NCBI GenBank assembly: GCA_026914155.1 | Contig: JAPPGH010000050.1 | Coordinates: 186,001 to 250,000, forward strand | Origin: Candidatus Palauibacter rhopaloidicola | GTDB lineage: Bacteria > Gemmatimonadota > Gemmatimonadetes > Palauibacterales > Palauibacteraceae | Direction of reading: 5' to 3' | Length of the DNA: 64,000 nucleotides | Shown: positions 43,505 through 52,424 of the stretch, piece after piece | Position numbering within the stretch: position 1 is the stretch's first letter | Layout: the number at the start of each line of letters is the position of its first letter | The notes under the pieces: generated by a model | The model's input: only the letters and a program-made list of their open reading frames with translations | The model's database searches: none | What the model was told of the DNA's origin: nothing | Position numbers and translations under genes: made by a program

Positions 43505-44089
43505 TCAGCGGGGGTCGTCGCCGAATCCGGGAGCGAAGATGGCGGAGAGATCGATCGTGCCGACCTGCGTGTCGCCGAGGCGGACGGGGAGCAGCCGGCG
43601 GAAGCGCTCGGGCCTGAGGCTCACGTCGGGTTCCGCCCCGGTTCCCGAGCCGAAGCGGTACACGTCGACCCGGTGTTCGGCGAGGTCCACGATCCAGTAT
43701 TCGCGCACGCCCTGCCGCTCGTAGAGCCGCCGCTTCACGCCGCGGTCGCGCTTGGCGGTGGAGGGAGAGAGGACCTTCACGACGAGGTCGGGCGCCCCCA
43801 CGAGTCCCGCCTCCTCGACGATGTGGCGCCGCTCGTTGGACACGAAGAGGATGTCCGGCTGCACGCCCTCGCCGGTGGCCGGGAACTCTACGCCGGGAGT
43901 GGGCACGACCTCGCCGTGTCCGGGACCCTCCAACAACTCGGACAGCCTTATCAGGAGCCGCGCGCTGACCACCTGGTGTCGCCACCTGGGAGCGGCGGTC
44001 ACGTGCAGGACCCCGCCGATCGCCTCGTAGCGGTTGCCGTCGTCGGGCATCCGCTGCGCGTCCCGCCAGGTGACTTCGGTAAGCTGCAT
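43505..44089 (-). CDS. Uma2-family nuclease-fold protein (DUF820)
   Basis: A 194-residue PD-(D/E)XK-like protein of the Uma2 family: YEAIGGVLHVTAAPRWRHQVV, VQPDILFV (Asp), PDLVVKVLSPSTAKRDRGVKRRLYERQGVREYWIVDL with the conserved E/K positions partly altered (VVKVLSPST instead of the usual V-E-V-x-S-P-S). Role unknown; these proteins are common in multicopy in cyanobacteria and others. ATG at 44089 begins 2 bases after the S10 peptidase stop. Confidence 0.87.
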   Translation of the reverse strand: MQLTEVTWRDAQRMPDDGNRYEAIGGVLHVTAAPRWRHQVVSARLLIRLSELLEGPGHGEVVPTPGVEFPATGEGVQPDILFVSNERRHIVEEAGLVGAPDLVVKVLSPSTAKRDRGVKRRLYERQGVREYWIVDLAEHRVDVYRFGSGTGAEPDVSLRPERFRRLLPVRLGDTQVGTIDLSAIFAPGFGDDPR

Positions 44090-44091
44090 GG

Positions 44092-45627
44092 TTAGGGGAC
44101 CAGGTTTGCGGCGGATGTGCGGGTGATGAACGTCGCCAGCGTTTCCCTCCACTGCGGGAGCAGGCTCTCCTCCACGTACATCATGTGGCCGGCGGCGAAG
44201 TCGTCGCGCGTGATGTTGTCGCGCAGATCCGGCGCCAGGCCGAGTTGCTCGAGCGACCACACGATGGGGAAGTACGGCGTCGCGAGGTCGTAGATCCCGT
44301 TGATGAGCAGGACCTCGAGGCGCGGGTTGCGCTCGAGGGCTTCGGCGAGGTCGGGTCCCACGTTCAGCGCCGAACCGCCGAAGGGTCCGCGGCGCCCGCC
44401 CTGCCGTTCCCAGTTCCAGGGGCGGGCCATCCCGCTGGGCCAGTACTCGCGGTCGCCGTCGTAGCCGAGTTCGTCGCGCACGTACGTGTTGAACAGCGAC
44501 GTGTAGGCCGAACTGATCGCCGAGGACTGGGCGTCGTGTCCCGGCGTCGTCTCGAGCAGGTCGCCCGTCGGCCCGGTGAAGCGGGCGTCCAGGCGGGCCA
44601 CCGTGACCCCCTCGTCGCGAAGCAGTTCCTTCTCGAATTCGGGCGCCGAGACGCGCAGGTCGGCCCGCTCGAGGAAGTCCATCGACAGGCCCGTGTACTC
44701 GTGCATCTGCCGCAGCACGCGGGCGCGCTGCGCCGGGTCCACCGTCGTGCCTGCGAGCAGCGTCTGCGCGTAGTCCGTCAGCGCCCACGCCTCGACCTCC
44801 TTCATGAACGCCTGGAGGTCGTCGGGCCGTCCCCCCGGGAGCTTGTCGTGGTACTCCGCCACGACGGCATAGGAGGGGAGGTTGGTGATGAACCCGATGT
44901 GCGACGCCGGCGGAAACTGGAGCGTGTTGAAGTCGATGACGGCGGAGACGAGCACGATCCCGTTGAGGTCGATGTTCGCGCCCTGCAGGTGGCGCGCGAG
45001 CAGCACGGAGCGCGTCGTGCCGTAGCTCTCGCCGAGGATGTAGCGCGGCGCGTTCCAGCGGTCGTTCTCGCTCAGAAAACGGCGGATGAACTGCGTGAGG
45101 GAGGCGGCGTCCTCATCCATCCCCCAGAAATCGGTCCCATCCGCATCCCCCGCGGGACGGCTGAATCCCGTCCCGATCGGGTCCACCATCACGACGTCCG
45201 CGATGTCGAGCACCGTGTGGCCGTTGTCGACGAGCGGGTACGGCGGCGGCGCCTGCTGTCCCACGTTGGGCGTCACGACGCGGCGCGGCCCCATGATCCC
45301 CATGTGGAGCCAGAACGAGGCGGACCCCGGCCCCCCGTTGTAGGCGAAGATGATGGGGCGCGTGGAGGGGTCGCCCCCGTTCGTCCGGAAGTATCCCGTG
45401 TAGAAGAGTTCTCCCGTCGCGTTCTCCTCGTTGTCGCGGAGGATGACGCTGCCGACGACGGCCCGGTATTCGACCGTCTCCCCGTCCACGACGATGGAGT
45501 GGTTCGATTCCCAGCGCGAAGGCTCGGGCTCGTTTCCGTTTCCGCCCCCGGAGCCTTCCTGTGCGAGCGCGCCCAGGGGCAGCAGGCCGAGGGCGAGGAC
45601 CGGCGTGATCAGGCTGAGCGACTTCAT
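44092..45627 (-). CDS. Secreted serine carboxypeptidase, S10 family
   Basis: A 511-residue exported protein (signal peptide ends LGALAQ). The S10 hallmarks are NGGPGSASFWLHMG (oxyanion region), the nucleophile in ILGESYGTTR and the histidine in FAAGHMMYVEE near the end; the Asp lies in INGIYDLATPYF. It removes C-terminal amino acids from peptides in the envelope. Its ATG overlaps the upstream aldolase stop by 4 bases, and Uma2 follows 2 bases on. Confidence 0.92.
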   Translation of the reverse strand: MKSLSLITPVLALGLLPLGALAQEGSGGGNGNEPEPSRWESNHSIVVDGETVEYRAVVGSVILRDNEENATGELFYTGYFRTNGGDPSTRPIIFAYNGGPGSASFWLHMGIMGPRRVVTPNVGQQAPPPYPLVDNGHTVLDIADVVMVDPIGTGFSRPAGDADGTDFWGMDEDAASLTQFIRRFLSENDRWNAPRYILGESYGTTRSVLLARHLQGANIDLNGIVLVSAVIDFNTLQFPPASHIGFITNLPSYAVVAEYHDKLPGGRPDDLQAFMKEVEAWALTDYAQTLLAGTTVDPAQRARVLRQMHEYTGLSMDFLERADLRVSAPEFEKELLRDEGVTVARLDARFTGPTGDLLETTPGHDAQSSAISSAYTSLFNTYVRDELGYDGDREYWPSGMARPWNWERQGGRRGPFGGSALNVGPDLAEALERNPRLEVLLINGIYDLATPYFPIVWSLEQLGLAPDLRDNITRDDFAAGHMMYVEESLLPQWRETLATFITRTSAANLVP

Positions 45628-46484
45628 CTTACCTCCTGGCGGCCGGCGGCGGCCATTCCGAGGGCGACGGCTTCCGGCTGGGTGACGATGAACACGCGGA
45701 ACCCCTGATCGATCCGCATGGCGATGTCATCGACTCCGGCCGTGATCCCGCACGGCACGTCGAACTCCAGGCAGGCGGCGAGCACGATCTGGATCGCCTC
45801 CTCCACCTTCTCCATGTCTCCGTCGTAGACGCGCCGCAGATCGCCCGGACCCGGCGAGACGGCGCTGACGCCGGGGGTGGAGACGATCTCCCGCACGTTG
45901 TCGATCCCCAACTGGTCCTCGATGAGGAGGAAGCTGATCAGGTGGCCGTCGGGATTACCGGGCCAGGCGGCGTCGCCGAGCGCGTCGACGGCCAGGGCCG
46001 CCTCCTCGGCGGTCTCGACGTGCGGGTAGACGATCCCCGAAACCCCGGCCGCCAGGCCCTGCGCGGCGCGATCCCGCGCCTCGTCGTGCCCATCCCGGAT
46101 CGGGGGGATCCGCAGCAGCATCGGGTGGGGCATCATGTGCCCCGAGGCTTCCGACATTCCGGCGGCGTAACTCTCGAGCGCGGGAATGTCGAAGGGGCCG
46201 GACTCCAGCGAGTAGAACACGAAGTCGAGGGGACGGTTCGCGGCCATGGCGGCGCCGGCCTCGGGCGTGTGATCTCCGGAGAAGAGTCCGAAGACCGCGT
46301 CCCCGGCGGCGAGCCGGTCCACGATCCGCGTGTCCGCGGCCTCTTCGGGCTCAGCCATGGTGTCCGTCTCCTCCTCTCCCGGGACTCCTCCGCAACCGTG
46401 GAACAGGGCCATGCCTCCCGTGACGCTCCCCAGCAGGAGGAAGGTGCGGAGGGGACGGTTCCTGTGCGTGTTTCCGGCGGCCAT
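45624..46484 (-). CDS. HpcH/HpaI aldolase-fold lipoprotein
   Basis: A 286-residue protein. The fold is of the HpcH/HpaI aldolase/citrate lyase family: FGLFSGDHTPEAGAAM, FYSLESGPFD, and GVSAVSPGPGDLRRVYG-like sequence with the acidic metal ligands (LESG, LIEDQLG). Unusually for a family normally in the cytosol it has a lipobox (MALFHGC) after about 30 residues, so it seems to be anchored in the envelope. It leads the set with the S10 peptidase and Uma2. Confidence 0.82.
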   Translation of the reverse strand: MAAGNTHRNRPLRTFLLLGSVTGGMALFHGCGGVPGEEETDTMAEPEEAADTRIVDRLAAGDAVFGLFSGDHTPEAGAAMAANRPLDFVFYSLESGPFDIPALESYAAGMSEASGHMMPHPMLLRIPPIRDGHDEARDRAAQGLAAGVSGIVYPHVETAEEAALAVDALGDAAWPGNPDGHLISFLLIEDQLGIDNVREIVSTPGVSAVSPGPGDLRRVYDGDMEKVEEAIQIVLAACLEFDVPCGITAGVDDIAMRIDQGFRVFIVTQPEAVALGMAAAGRQEVR

Positions 46485-46598
46485 GGGATACCTCGAGGTC
46501 AGGGGGGCCGGTCGAACGCTCGCGACGGGTTCTCGCGGCGGCTCTCGCGACCCACGTTAAGCCTCGATTAGTCTAGTTTCAGGAAAGGGGGTCCCGCC

Positions 46599-47675
46599 AT
46601 GCGCACGCCGAGCGATTTCATCCGCACCCGAAGGACGTTCGTCGAGGAGGCTGCCCTGGGTGTCGCCGGCTTCGGCCTGCTTCCGGCCACGGCCTGGGCC
46701 TGCGCGGAGGCCCCCGACGCGGGGGAGTTGGAGAGCGCCTCGAGCGACGCCGCTTCCACCCCGGCGACGGGGACCGGACTCGTTTGGGACGACCGCTACC
46801 TGGACCACGTCCTCATCCGGCCGGACGGAGGGCGCCCGCCGGAGATTCCCGACCGCCTCGTGCGCATGCGGGAGGAACTCGTCGCGCGGGGGCTGGACGA
46901 GGCCACGGTGCCGCTCGCGCCGGCCGCCGAGGCGATGCCGCACATCGAGGCGCTCCACACGCCGGAGCACGTGGCGTCGATCCGCGAACTCGAGGTATCC
47001 GGTCCGGTCGCCGAACTCGCCGTGTCCGGCGCGCTGACCGCGATCGACGCGGTCGTCGCGGGGCAGGTGCGGAACGCGTTCTGCGCGATCCGTCCTCCGG
47101 GTCACCACGCGAACAATACCGGCGCCGAGGAAGGGTTCTGCTACTACAGCAACGCTGCCGTGGCCGCGAAGTACGCCCAGGGGGTGCACGGCTTCGAGCG
47201 GGTCCTCGTCATCGACTGGGACTACCACCACGGGAACGCGACGCAGAACGCCTTCTACGACGATCCTTCCGTGCTCTTCTTCTCCGCCCACGACTGGGCC
47301 GCCTATCCGCGCACGGGCGACCCGGCCCTCACCGGCGAAGGCGAGGGAAGCGGCCTTAACATCAACGTGCATCTCGACTGCGGCGCCACGGACGCCGACA
47401 TGCTGGGCCGCTGGGACGACACCCTCTCGCCGGCCGTCGCCGCCTTCGACCCGGACTTCGTGATCCTCTCCGCGGGCTTCGACAGCCGGGTCGACGACCT
47501 CCTGGGCTGCTTCGCGCTCACGGACGACGCCTTCCGGCGCATGACGCGGACCGCGATGGACTACGCAGATACCTGCTGCGAAGGGCGCGTCGTCTCGCTG
47601 CTGGAGGGCGGCTACAATCTCGACGGCACCGCGCTCGCCACAGCCGCCCACATCGAGACGCTGCTCGAAGGGTAG
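46599..47675 (+). CDS. Histone-deacetylase-fold amidohydrolase, exported
   Basis: A 358-residue member of the arginase/deacetylase superfamily. Active-site blocks are AIRPPGHHANN, VIDWDYHHGNATQ and SAGFDSRVDDLLG, so the zinc ligands Asp, His and Asp and the catalytic histidine pair seem present. The N-terminus (TRRTFVEEAALGVAGFGLLPATAWA) looks like a twin-arginine export signal, which is odd for a family normally cytosolic. It would remove acyl groups from amines in the periplasm (polyamine or peptide substrates are possible). Confidence 0.87.
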   Translation: MRTPSDFIRTRRTFVEEAALGVAGFGLLPATAWACAEAPDAGELESASSDAASTPATGTGLVWDDRYLDHVLIRPDGGRPPEIPDRLVRMREELVARGLDEATVPLAPAAEAMPHIEALHTPEHVASIRELEVSGPVAELAVSGALTAIDAVVAGQVRNAFCAIRPPGHHANNTGAEEGFCYYSNAAVAAKYAQGVHGFERVLVIDWDYHHGNATQNAFYDDPSVLFFSAHDWAAYPRTGDPALTGEGEGSGLNINVHLDCGATDADMLGRWDDTLSPAVAAFDPDFVILSAGFDSRVDDLLGCFALTDDAFRRMTRTAMDYADTCCEGRVVSLLEGGYNLDGTALATAAHIETLLEG

Positions 47676-47706
47676 CTCCCCGGGCGGGCCGGGCGGGCCG
47701 GACGCG

Positions 47707-48747
47707 TCAGACGTTGAAGCGGATGTGGAGGATGTCGCCGTCCTCGACGACGTAGTCCCTGCCCTCGACCTGAAGCAGGCCCGCCTCCTTCACGGCCTGT
47801 TCGGAGCCGTATTTCGCGAACACCTCGTAGGGGATGACCTCGGCGCGGATGAAGCCGCGTTCCATGTCGGAGTGGACCCGACCCGCCGCCCGCCGGGCGC
47901 GCGTGCCGCGCCGGATCGTCCAGGCGCGGACTTCGGCGGGGGCGGCGGTGAAGAAGGAGATGAGGTCGAGGAGTCCGTAGGCCGAGCGGATGAAGCGGGC
48001 GAGCGCCGGTTCGCGCAGGCCGAGCGCCTCCACGAAGGCGGCCCGGTCTTCCGGGTCGAGGTCGGCGATCTCCGCCTCGACGGGCGCGGACAGCGCCAGG
48101 CCGCCGGCCCCCATCGCGGCGAGTCGCGCGGCGAGCGCCGGCGGCAGCGGCTCCCCGGCACGATCCTCGCTGCGGTTCAGCACGGCGAGCAGCGGACGGT
48201 CCGTCAGGAGGCCGTAGCCGCGGAACGGCGCGCGGTCCAGTTCCGCCCGGGGCACGGTCCGCAGCGGCTGCTCGCGTTCGAGCGCCCCCAGCGCCCCTTC
48301 GAAGGCGGCGATCTCGACGGCGTCCGCTCCCTCGCGACGCGCCCGGTCCAGCCGGCGCTCGACGATGTCGAGATCGGAGAGCAGACATTCCGTGGCGAAG
48401 GCCTCGAGTTCGCCCTCCGCGTCCGGCGGGTCGGCAAGGGCGGGATTGTCGAAGTCCCTCAGGACGAGGCAGAGCGCCTCCTGGTCGCGGATCTGCTGGA
48501 GCCCGCGCGGCGACAAGCCCTTGCTCGCGGCGCCGTGCTCCCCCGGAATGTCGCAGAACCGCATCTCCGCGTACGTCGTCCTGCGCGGGGACAGGAGGGC
48601 GCTGAGCGCATCGATTCGCGCATCCGGAACCCGCACCGTACCCAGCCGCATCTCGCCGCCGAACCCGACCGGGACGCCGAGTCCCGTCATCGCGTTGAAC
48701 ACCGTCGTCTTGCCGGCGCCCGCGAACCCCACGAGCCCAATCTTCAC
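47707..48747 (-). CDS. YchF-like P-loop ATPase with DUF933 domain
   Basis: A 346-residue Obg-family NTPase of the YchF branch. The P-loop is GFAGAGKTT at residues 7-15 instead of the usual G-x-P-N-V-G-K-S; NRSED replaces N-K-x-D as in ATP-preferring YchF proteins. The C-terminal TGS-like DUF933 domain (FFTAAPAEVRAWTIRRGT, VHSDMERGFIRAEVI, YVVEDGDILHIRFNV) is intact. YchF is linked to ribosomes and stress; this subfamily is a divergent one. Confidence 0.88.
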   Translation of the reverse strand: MKIGLVGFAGAGKTTVFNAMTGLGVPVGFGGEMRLGTVRVPDARIDALSALLSPRRTTYAEMRFCDIPGEHGAASKGLSPRGLQQIRDQEALCLVLRDFDNPALADPPDAEGELEAFATECLLSDLDIVERRLDRARREGADAVEIAAFEGALGALEREQPLRTVPRAELDRAPFRGYGLLTDRPLLAVLNRSEDRAGEPLPPALAARLAAMGAGGLALSAPVEAEIADLDPEDRAAFVEALGLREPALARFIRSAYGLLDLISFFTAAPAEVRAWTIRRGTRARRAAGRVHSDMERGFIRAEVIPYEVFAKYGSEQAVKEAGLLQVEGRDYVVEDGDILHIRFNV

Positions 48748-48776
48748 CGCGTCCTCTCTCCCCTTATCTTCGGTGC

Positions 48777-49196
48777 GTGAATATCCAAATCCCGGTCTCC
48801 GCCGGCGAACTCATCGACCGCATCACGATCCTGCGACTGAAACAGTCCCGGATCCGCGACCGCCGGAAGCTCGCGAACGTGAACTCCGAACTCGAGCGCC
48901 TCCAGGAGATCTGTGAACGGACGGTCGGGCCGCTCGAGGAAGCCCCGCTCCGCGTCACGAAACGCCTCGGGGAACTGGAAGCCGTGAACCGGGGCATCTG
49001 GGATGTCGAGGACAAGTTGCGCGCTCTGGAACGTGCCCGCGACTTCGGCCCACGCTTCATCGCAGCGGCGCGGCAGGTGTACCGTCTGAACGACGAACGT
49101 CACCGCCTCAAGCGCGCCCTCAGCGAGGACTACGGCTCGGCGACCCTCGAGGAGAAGTCGCACGCGTCCGCCGACCCGGAGACGGACCCGGCGTAG
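48777..49196 (+). CDS. DUF6165 family protein
   Basis: A 139-residue soluble protein with long charged helices (ELIDRITILRLKQSRIRDRRKL, VEDKLRALERARDFGPRFI), as I recall DUF6165 proteins. No catalytic motif or membrane segment. GTG start 29 bases from the divergent YchF-like gene. Function unknown. Confidence 0.75.
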   Translation: MNIQIPVSAGELIDRITILRLKQSRIRDRRKLANVNSELERLQEICERTVGPLEEAPLRVTKRLGELEAVNRGIWDVEDKLRALERARDFGPRFIAAARQVYRLNDERHRLKRALSEDYGSATLEEKSHASADPETDPA

Positions 49197-49247
49197 TCGC
49201 GGACCCGGGCAGGTCGCGGCCTCGGGAGGGTCGCGGACTCGGCCCGG

Positions 49248-51011
49248 TCAGGGACAGAACGGGTCCAGGCGGTCGGCCACCGCGGCCAGGCCGTCCACCG
49301 GTGAGGCTTCGCTCCCCGTGACCTTCGAGATCCGGATCGCGACGGTGCCGTTGGGGAAGAGGACGACGCGGTGCCCGCCCCAGCCCGACATGCGCGGGAG
49401 GTCGACGACGCAGCCCCCCTCCGCGACGTAGTTCTGGTGCCAGATGGCCAGATAGTAGCTGGGCTGCCCGATCTCGACGGGCGGGCCGAAGGCGATCCCC
49501 CGCGCCTCCGTCCGGTACAACACCTCGGCCGTCAACTCGGGGTGCAGCAGAGGTTCGCCCTCGTGCATGCCCCCGTGCTGGAGCAGCCGTGCGATCTTCG
49601 CGAGGTCGTCCAACGTGGGGTAGTAGCCCTGCGACATCTGCGGCAGCGTGAGCGAGCCGTCCGGCTCGACGAGCCGGTTGGTCGGCGCGTGCGGCACGCC
49701 GATGGGTCGGTACACCTCATCCTCCAGCATCTGCCACAGGTCCGCCTCCGGACCGGCCCGATGCTTGAGGTAGGCGTCCATCGCCGCGCCGATGAGGAAC
49801 GCGTCCTGATCGCGGTAGCGGACGACCTCGCCCGGCCCCCACGGATGGTTCGAAGCGCGGAACACCTGCCGGATCCGCTCGTCCTTCGAAATCGCCGTGT
49901 ACCAGTCGTCGTAGCCGATCAGGTAGCCGTCGCCCGTGTTGTTGGGCTCGGTTCGCGTCGATCCCTCTCCCACCCCCGTGGCCATGTTGAGGACGTCCCG
50001 GAAGCGGACGTCCTCCCAGCCGTCGTGCTCGGCCGTGACGTTCAGGTGGTCGGCCACGCGCGCCTCGAGGACCTCGCGCCCGTAGCGCTGCGCCAGCCGC
50101 AGCGCGGCCACCGTGTTCCCGGTGGACTTGGTGACGGACCAGATCCCGAAACGCTGCTCCCGGCAGAAGGGAAGCTCCCCGAACGGCGTGGGGCAGTCGG
50201 CGGCATAGAGCGTGTCCCGCACGAGGAAGGCGGCCGTGACCATGTTCGCGGTATTCATGTCCCCGTGCATGGCGTCGAACACGGCGTCTCCCACCCGCGG
50301 GCGCAGGTCGGAGATCGGGCGCAGGGGCAAGCGCCGCGCCTCCTCGGCGGCGAAGGCCTCGATCGCCCCCGCCGGCGCCGGACCCGGCGAGAATTCCGCC
50401 GCGAGCTGGCCCCACATCAACCGCCGCTGCACGAGGAAGTAGGGCCGTCCCTGGGTCACGGTCTGGAAGCGGACGCCCGACACCTCCCGGTCGTTGAAGG
50501 CGAAGGTCGCAACCCCGTTGTACGTCTCGTTCTCGACGGAACTCGCGAGTTGCAGCGGGAACGCCGCCCGCGACCATGCTTCCCCCGACTCGGCCCAGAC
50601 GGTTCCGGGTCCGACCAGGACATCCCAGTAACTCCCGGCTTCGGTGCGCGTGCCGGACACGATGAGATCGCGGTTCCACGGGATCAGGTCGCCGCCCTCC
50701 GCCACGAATCCCAGCGACACGTCGGGGAAGCGCTTCGTGTCCCGCCCCATGAAGCGGCGCGGATCGAGTTCCGCGGGCTCCGTCTCGATCTCGGCCCCGG
50801 CGAGCGTGATGACGCCGGAGAAGGGATGCCGGGCGGGCTCCGCTTCGGACGAGGGGAGAAAGCGGTCGTTGGGGAGCATGGCGGGCGGGGGCCAGGCCCC
50901 GCGGGTCAGCTCTTCGAGGGGGATCGGAGCGGAAGCGCCGGGGCCGCCCGCGCCTCCGCAGGCGCCTGAGAGCAGAAGCGCGGCCAGCAGCGGAAGCCGG
51001 TTTCGAGTCAT
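49248..51011 (-). CDS. Serine hydrolase lipoprotein with N-terminal extension
   Basis: A 587-residue protein with lipobox LSGAC (Cys18). The first 250 or so residues form an extra domain of unknown type. The beta-lactamase-like domain follows with SVTK (IWSVTKSTGNTVAAL), GDGYLIGYDDWYT-like middle region and VVDLPRMSGWGGH as the HGG-like end. Ala/Asp-rich linkers are absent. ATG at 51011 is chosen because GGAGAGG lies 7 bases upstream and the lipoprotein signal starts there; the frame is open 24 bases further. Substrate unknown. Confidence 0.86.
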   Translation of the reverse strand: MTRNRLPLLAALLLSGACGGAGGPGASAPIPLEELTRGAWPPPAMLPNDRFLPSSEAEPARHPFSGVITLAGAEIETEPAELDPRRFMGRDTKRFPDVSLGFVAEGGDLIPWNRDLIVSGTRTEAGSYWDVLVGPGTVWAESGEAWSRAAFPLQLASSVENETYNGVATFAFNDREVSGVRFQTVTQGRPYFLVQRRLMWGQLAAEFSPGPAPAGAIEAFAAEEARRLPLRPISDLRPRVGDAVFDAMHGDMNTANMVTAAFLVRDTLYAADCPTPFGELPFCREQRFGIWSVTKSTGNTVAALRLAQRYGREVLEARVADHLNVTAEHDGWEDVRFRDVLNMATGVGEGSTRTEPNNTGDGYLIGYDDWYTAISKDERIRQVFRASNHPWGPGEVVRYRDQDAFLIGAAMDAYLKHRAGPEADLWQMLEDEVYRPIGVPHAPTNRLVEPDGSLTLPQMSQGYYPTLDDLAKIARLLQHGGMHEGEPLLHPELTAEVLYRTEARGIAFGPPVEIGQPSYYLAIWHQNYVAEGGCVVDLPRMSGWGGHRVVLFPNGTVAIRISKVTGSEASPVDGLAAVADRLDPFCP

Positions 51012-51155
51012 CGCGATCCTCTCCGAGCGGGGCACGTCACGTCGGTCATCCCTCGGCGAACCCCCACCCTTGCCGCCGCCGGGGCGTCTTGGAGGCGCCG
51101 AGACCTGCGCGTAGCTTGCGGCGGAGCATACGAACTGTCACGAGGGGGAACGATT

Positions 51156-52424
51156 ATGCGCGCAGGGTGGGGAACCGTTCGACAGGCCGGGATCGTGGTT
51201 CTCGCGGCATTTCTCACGGTCTCATGCGATGGAAGCACCGGGCCGTCGAGCTTCGAGCCGGGACCGCTGGGAACGGTGACGATCCTGCGCGGCGAGTCGG
51301 TGCGGATCCGCTCCCTGCTGGCGATGACGGGGGCGCCATCGCTCGGGGTCGCGGCGCGGCGCGGCGTGGAGCTTGCCGTCCGCGACGTAGGCACCGTCCT
51401 CGGCCGCGGCGTCGACCTCGGCGACCCGGTGGACTCCGGGTGCTCCCCCGAGGGCGGGCGGGCCGGCGCCGCCGAGATCGTCGCCGATCCGCAGGTCGTG
51501 GGCGTCATCGGCACCTCCTGCTCGGCCGCCGCGGTGGCCGCCTCCCCGGTGATCAGCCGGGCGGGGTTCGCGATGATCGCGCCGAGCACCACGTCGCCGG
51601 TGCTGACCTCCGATCTGGCGGGCACCCCGAGCCCGGACCACCACCCCGGCTATTTCCGCGTCGCCAACAACGACCTCTACCAGGCGCGGGCCGTGGCGGA
51701 CTTCGCCTACACTCATCTCGGCCTCCGGCGGATCGCCACGCTGCACGACGGGGATCCCTACACGACGGCGCTGACGAACGCCTTCGGGGACGCCTTCCGC
51801 GCGGTCGGCGGAGAGGTACCCGTCGCCACCGGAATCGCGAAGGGTCAGACGGACATGACGTCCGTGCTCGCGGAGTTCGCGGCCGCCGGGCCGGACGGGA
51901 TCTTCTTCCCGCTCTTCGTCCCCGAGGGGTCGCCGTTCGCGGCGCAGGCGCGTGGGTTCGATGGCCTTGAGGGCGCGACGCTCATCTCCGGCGCGGCCCT
52001 CCTGGTGTCGGAGTTCCTGGCGGAGCCGCAGTCCGAGGGGATCTACTTCGCCGGGCCCCAGTCGGACTATCGCGGCAACGTCAACGCAGTGACCGGGAAG
52101 AGCGCCGAGACCGTCAGCGCCGCGTACAATGCCGAGTACGGCGAGCATCCCTCGACCCCGTATTGGGCGCTCGCCTACGATGCGACGACGTTCCTGCTCG
52201 ACGCCATCGGCGCCGTGGCGGTGGAGGAGGGCGGACGGCTCTACATCGACCGCGCCGCGCTGCGCGCGCGGATCGGAGCCCGTGGGATCGAGGGCCTGAT
52301 CGGCACGATCTCCTGCGACGCCTTCGGCGACTGCGGCACCGGACGTCAGCTCATCTACCACCACACGGACTCGAGCGTCACGGATGTCGACCGGTTGCCC
52401 GTCGTCTACCGGTTCTCCCCCTAG
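51156..52424 (+). CDS. Branched-chain-amino-acid-type ABC substrate-binding lipoprotein
   Basis: A 422-residue type I periplasmic binding protein (lipobox LTVSC). ARRGVELAVRDVG, VVGVIGTSCSAAAVAASPVI, APSTTSPVLTS and the later YFAGPQSDYR match the LivJ-like fold that senses amino acids or related ligands. No permease or ATPase gene is nearby, so it is an orphan that could serve a distant transporter or a sensor. GAGGGGG precedes the ATG. Confidence 0.88.
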   Translation: MRAGWGTVRQAGIVVLAAFLTVSCDGSTGPSSFEPGPLGTVTILRGESVRIRSLLAMTGAPSLGVAARRGVELAVRDVGTVLGRGVDLGDPVDSGCSPEGGRAGAAEIVADPQVVGVIGTSCSAAAVAASPVISRAGFAMIAPSTTSPVLTSDLAGTPSPDHHPGYFRVANNDLYQARAVADFAYTHLGLRRIATLHDGDPYTTALTNAFGDAFRAVGGEVPVATGIAKGQTDMTSVLAEFAAAGPDGIFFPLFVPEGSPFAAQARGFDGLEGATLISGAALLVSEFLAEPQSEGIYFAGPQSDYRGNVNAVTGKSAETVSAAYNAEYGEHPSTPYWALAYDATTFLLDAIGAVAVEEGGRLYIDRAALRARIGARGIEGLIGTISCDAFGDCGTGRQLIYHHTDSSVTDVDRLPVVYRFSP

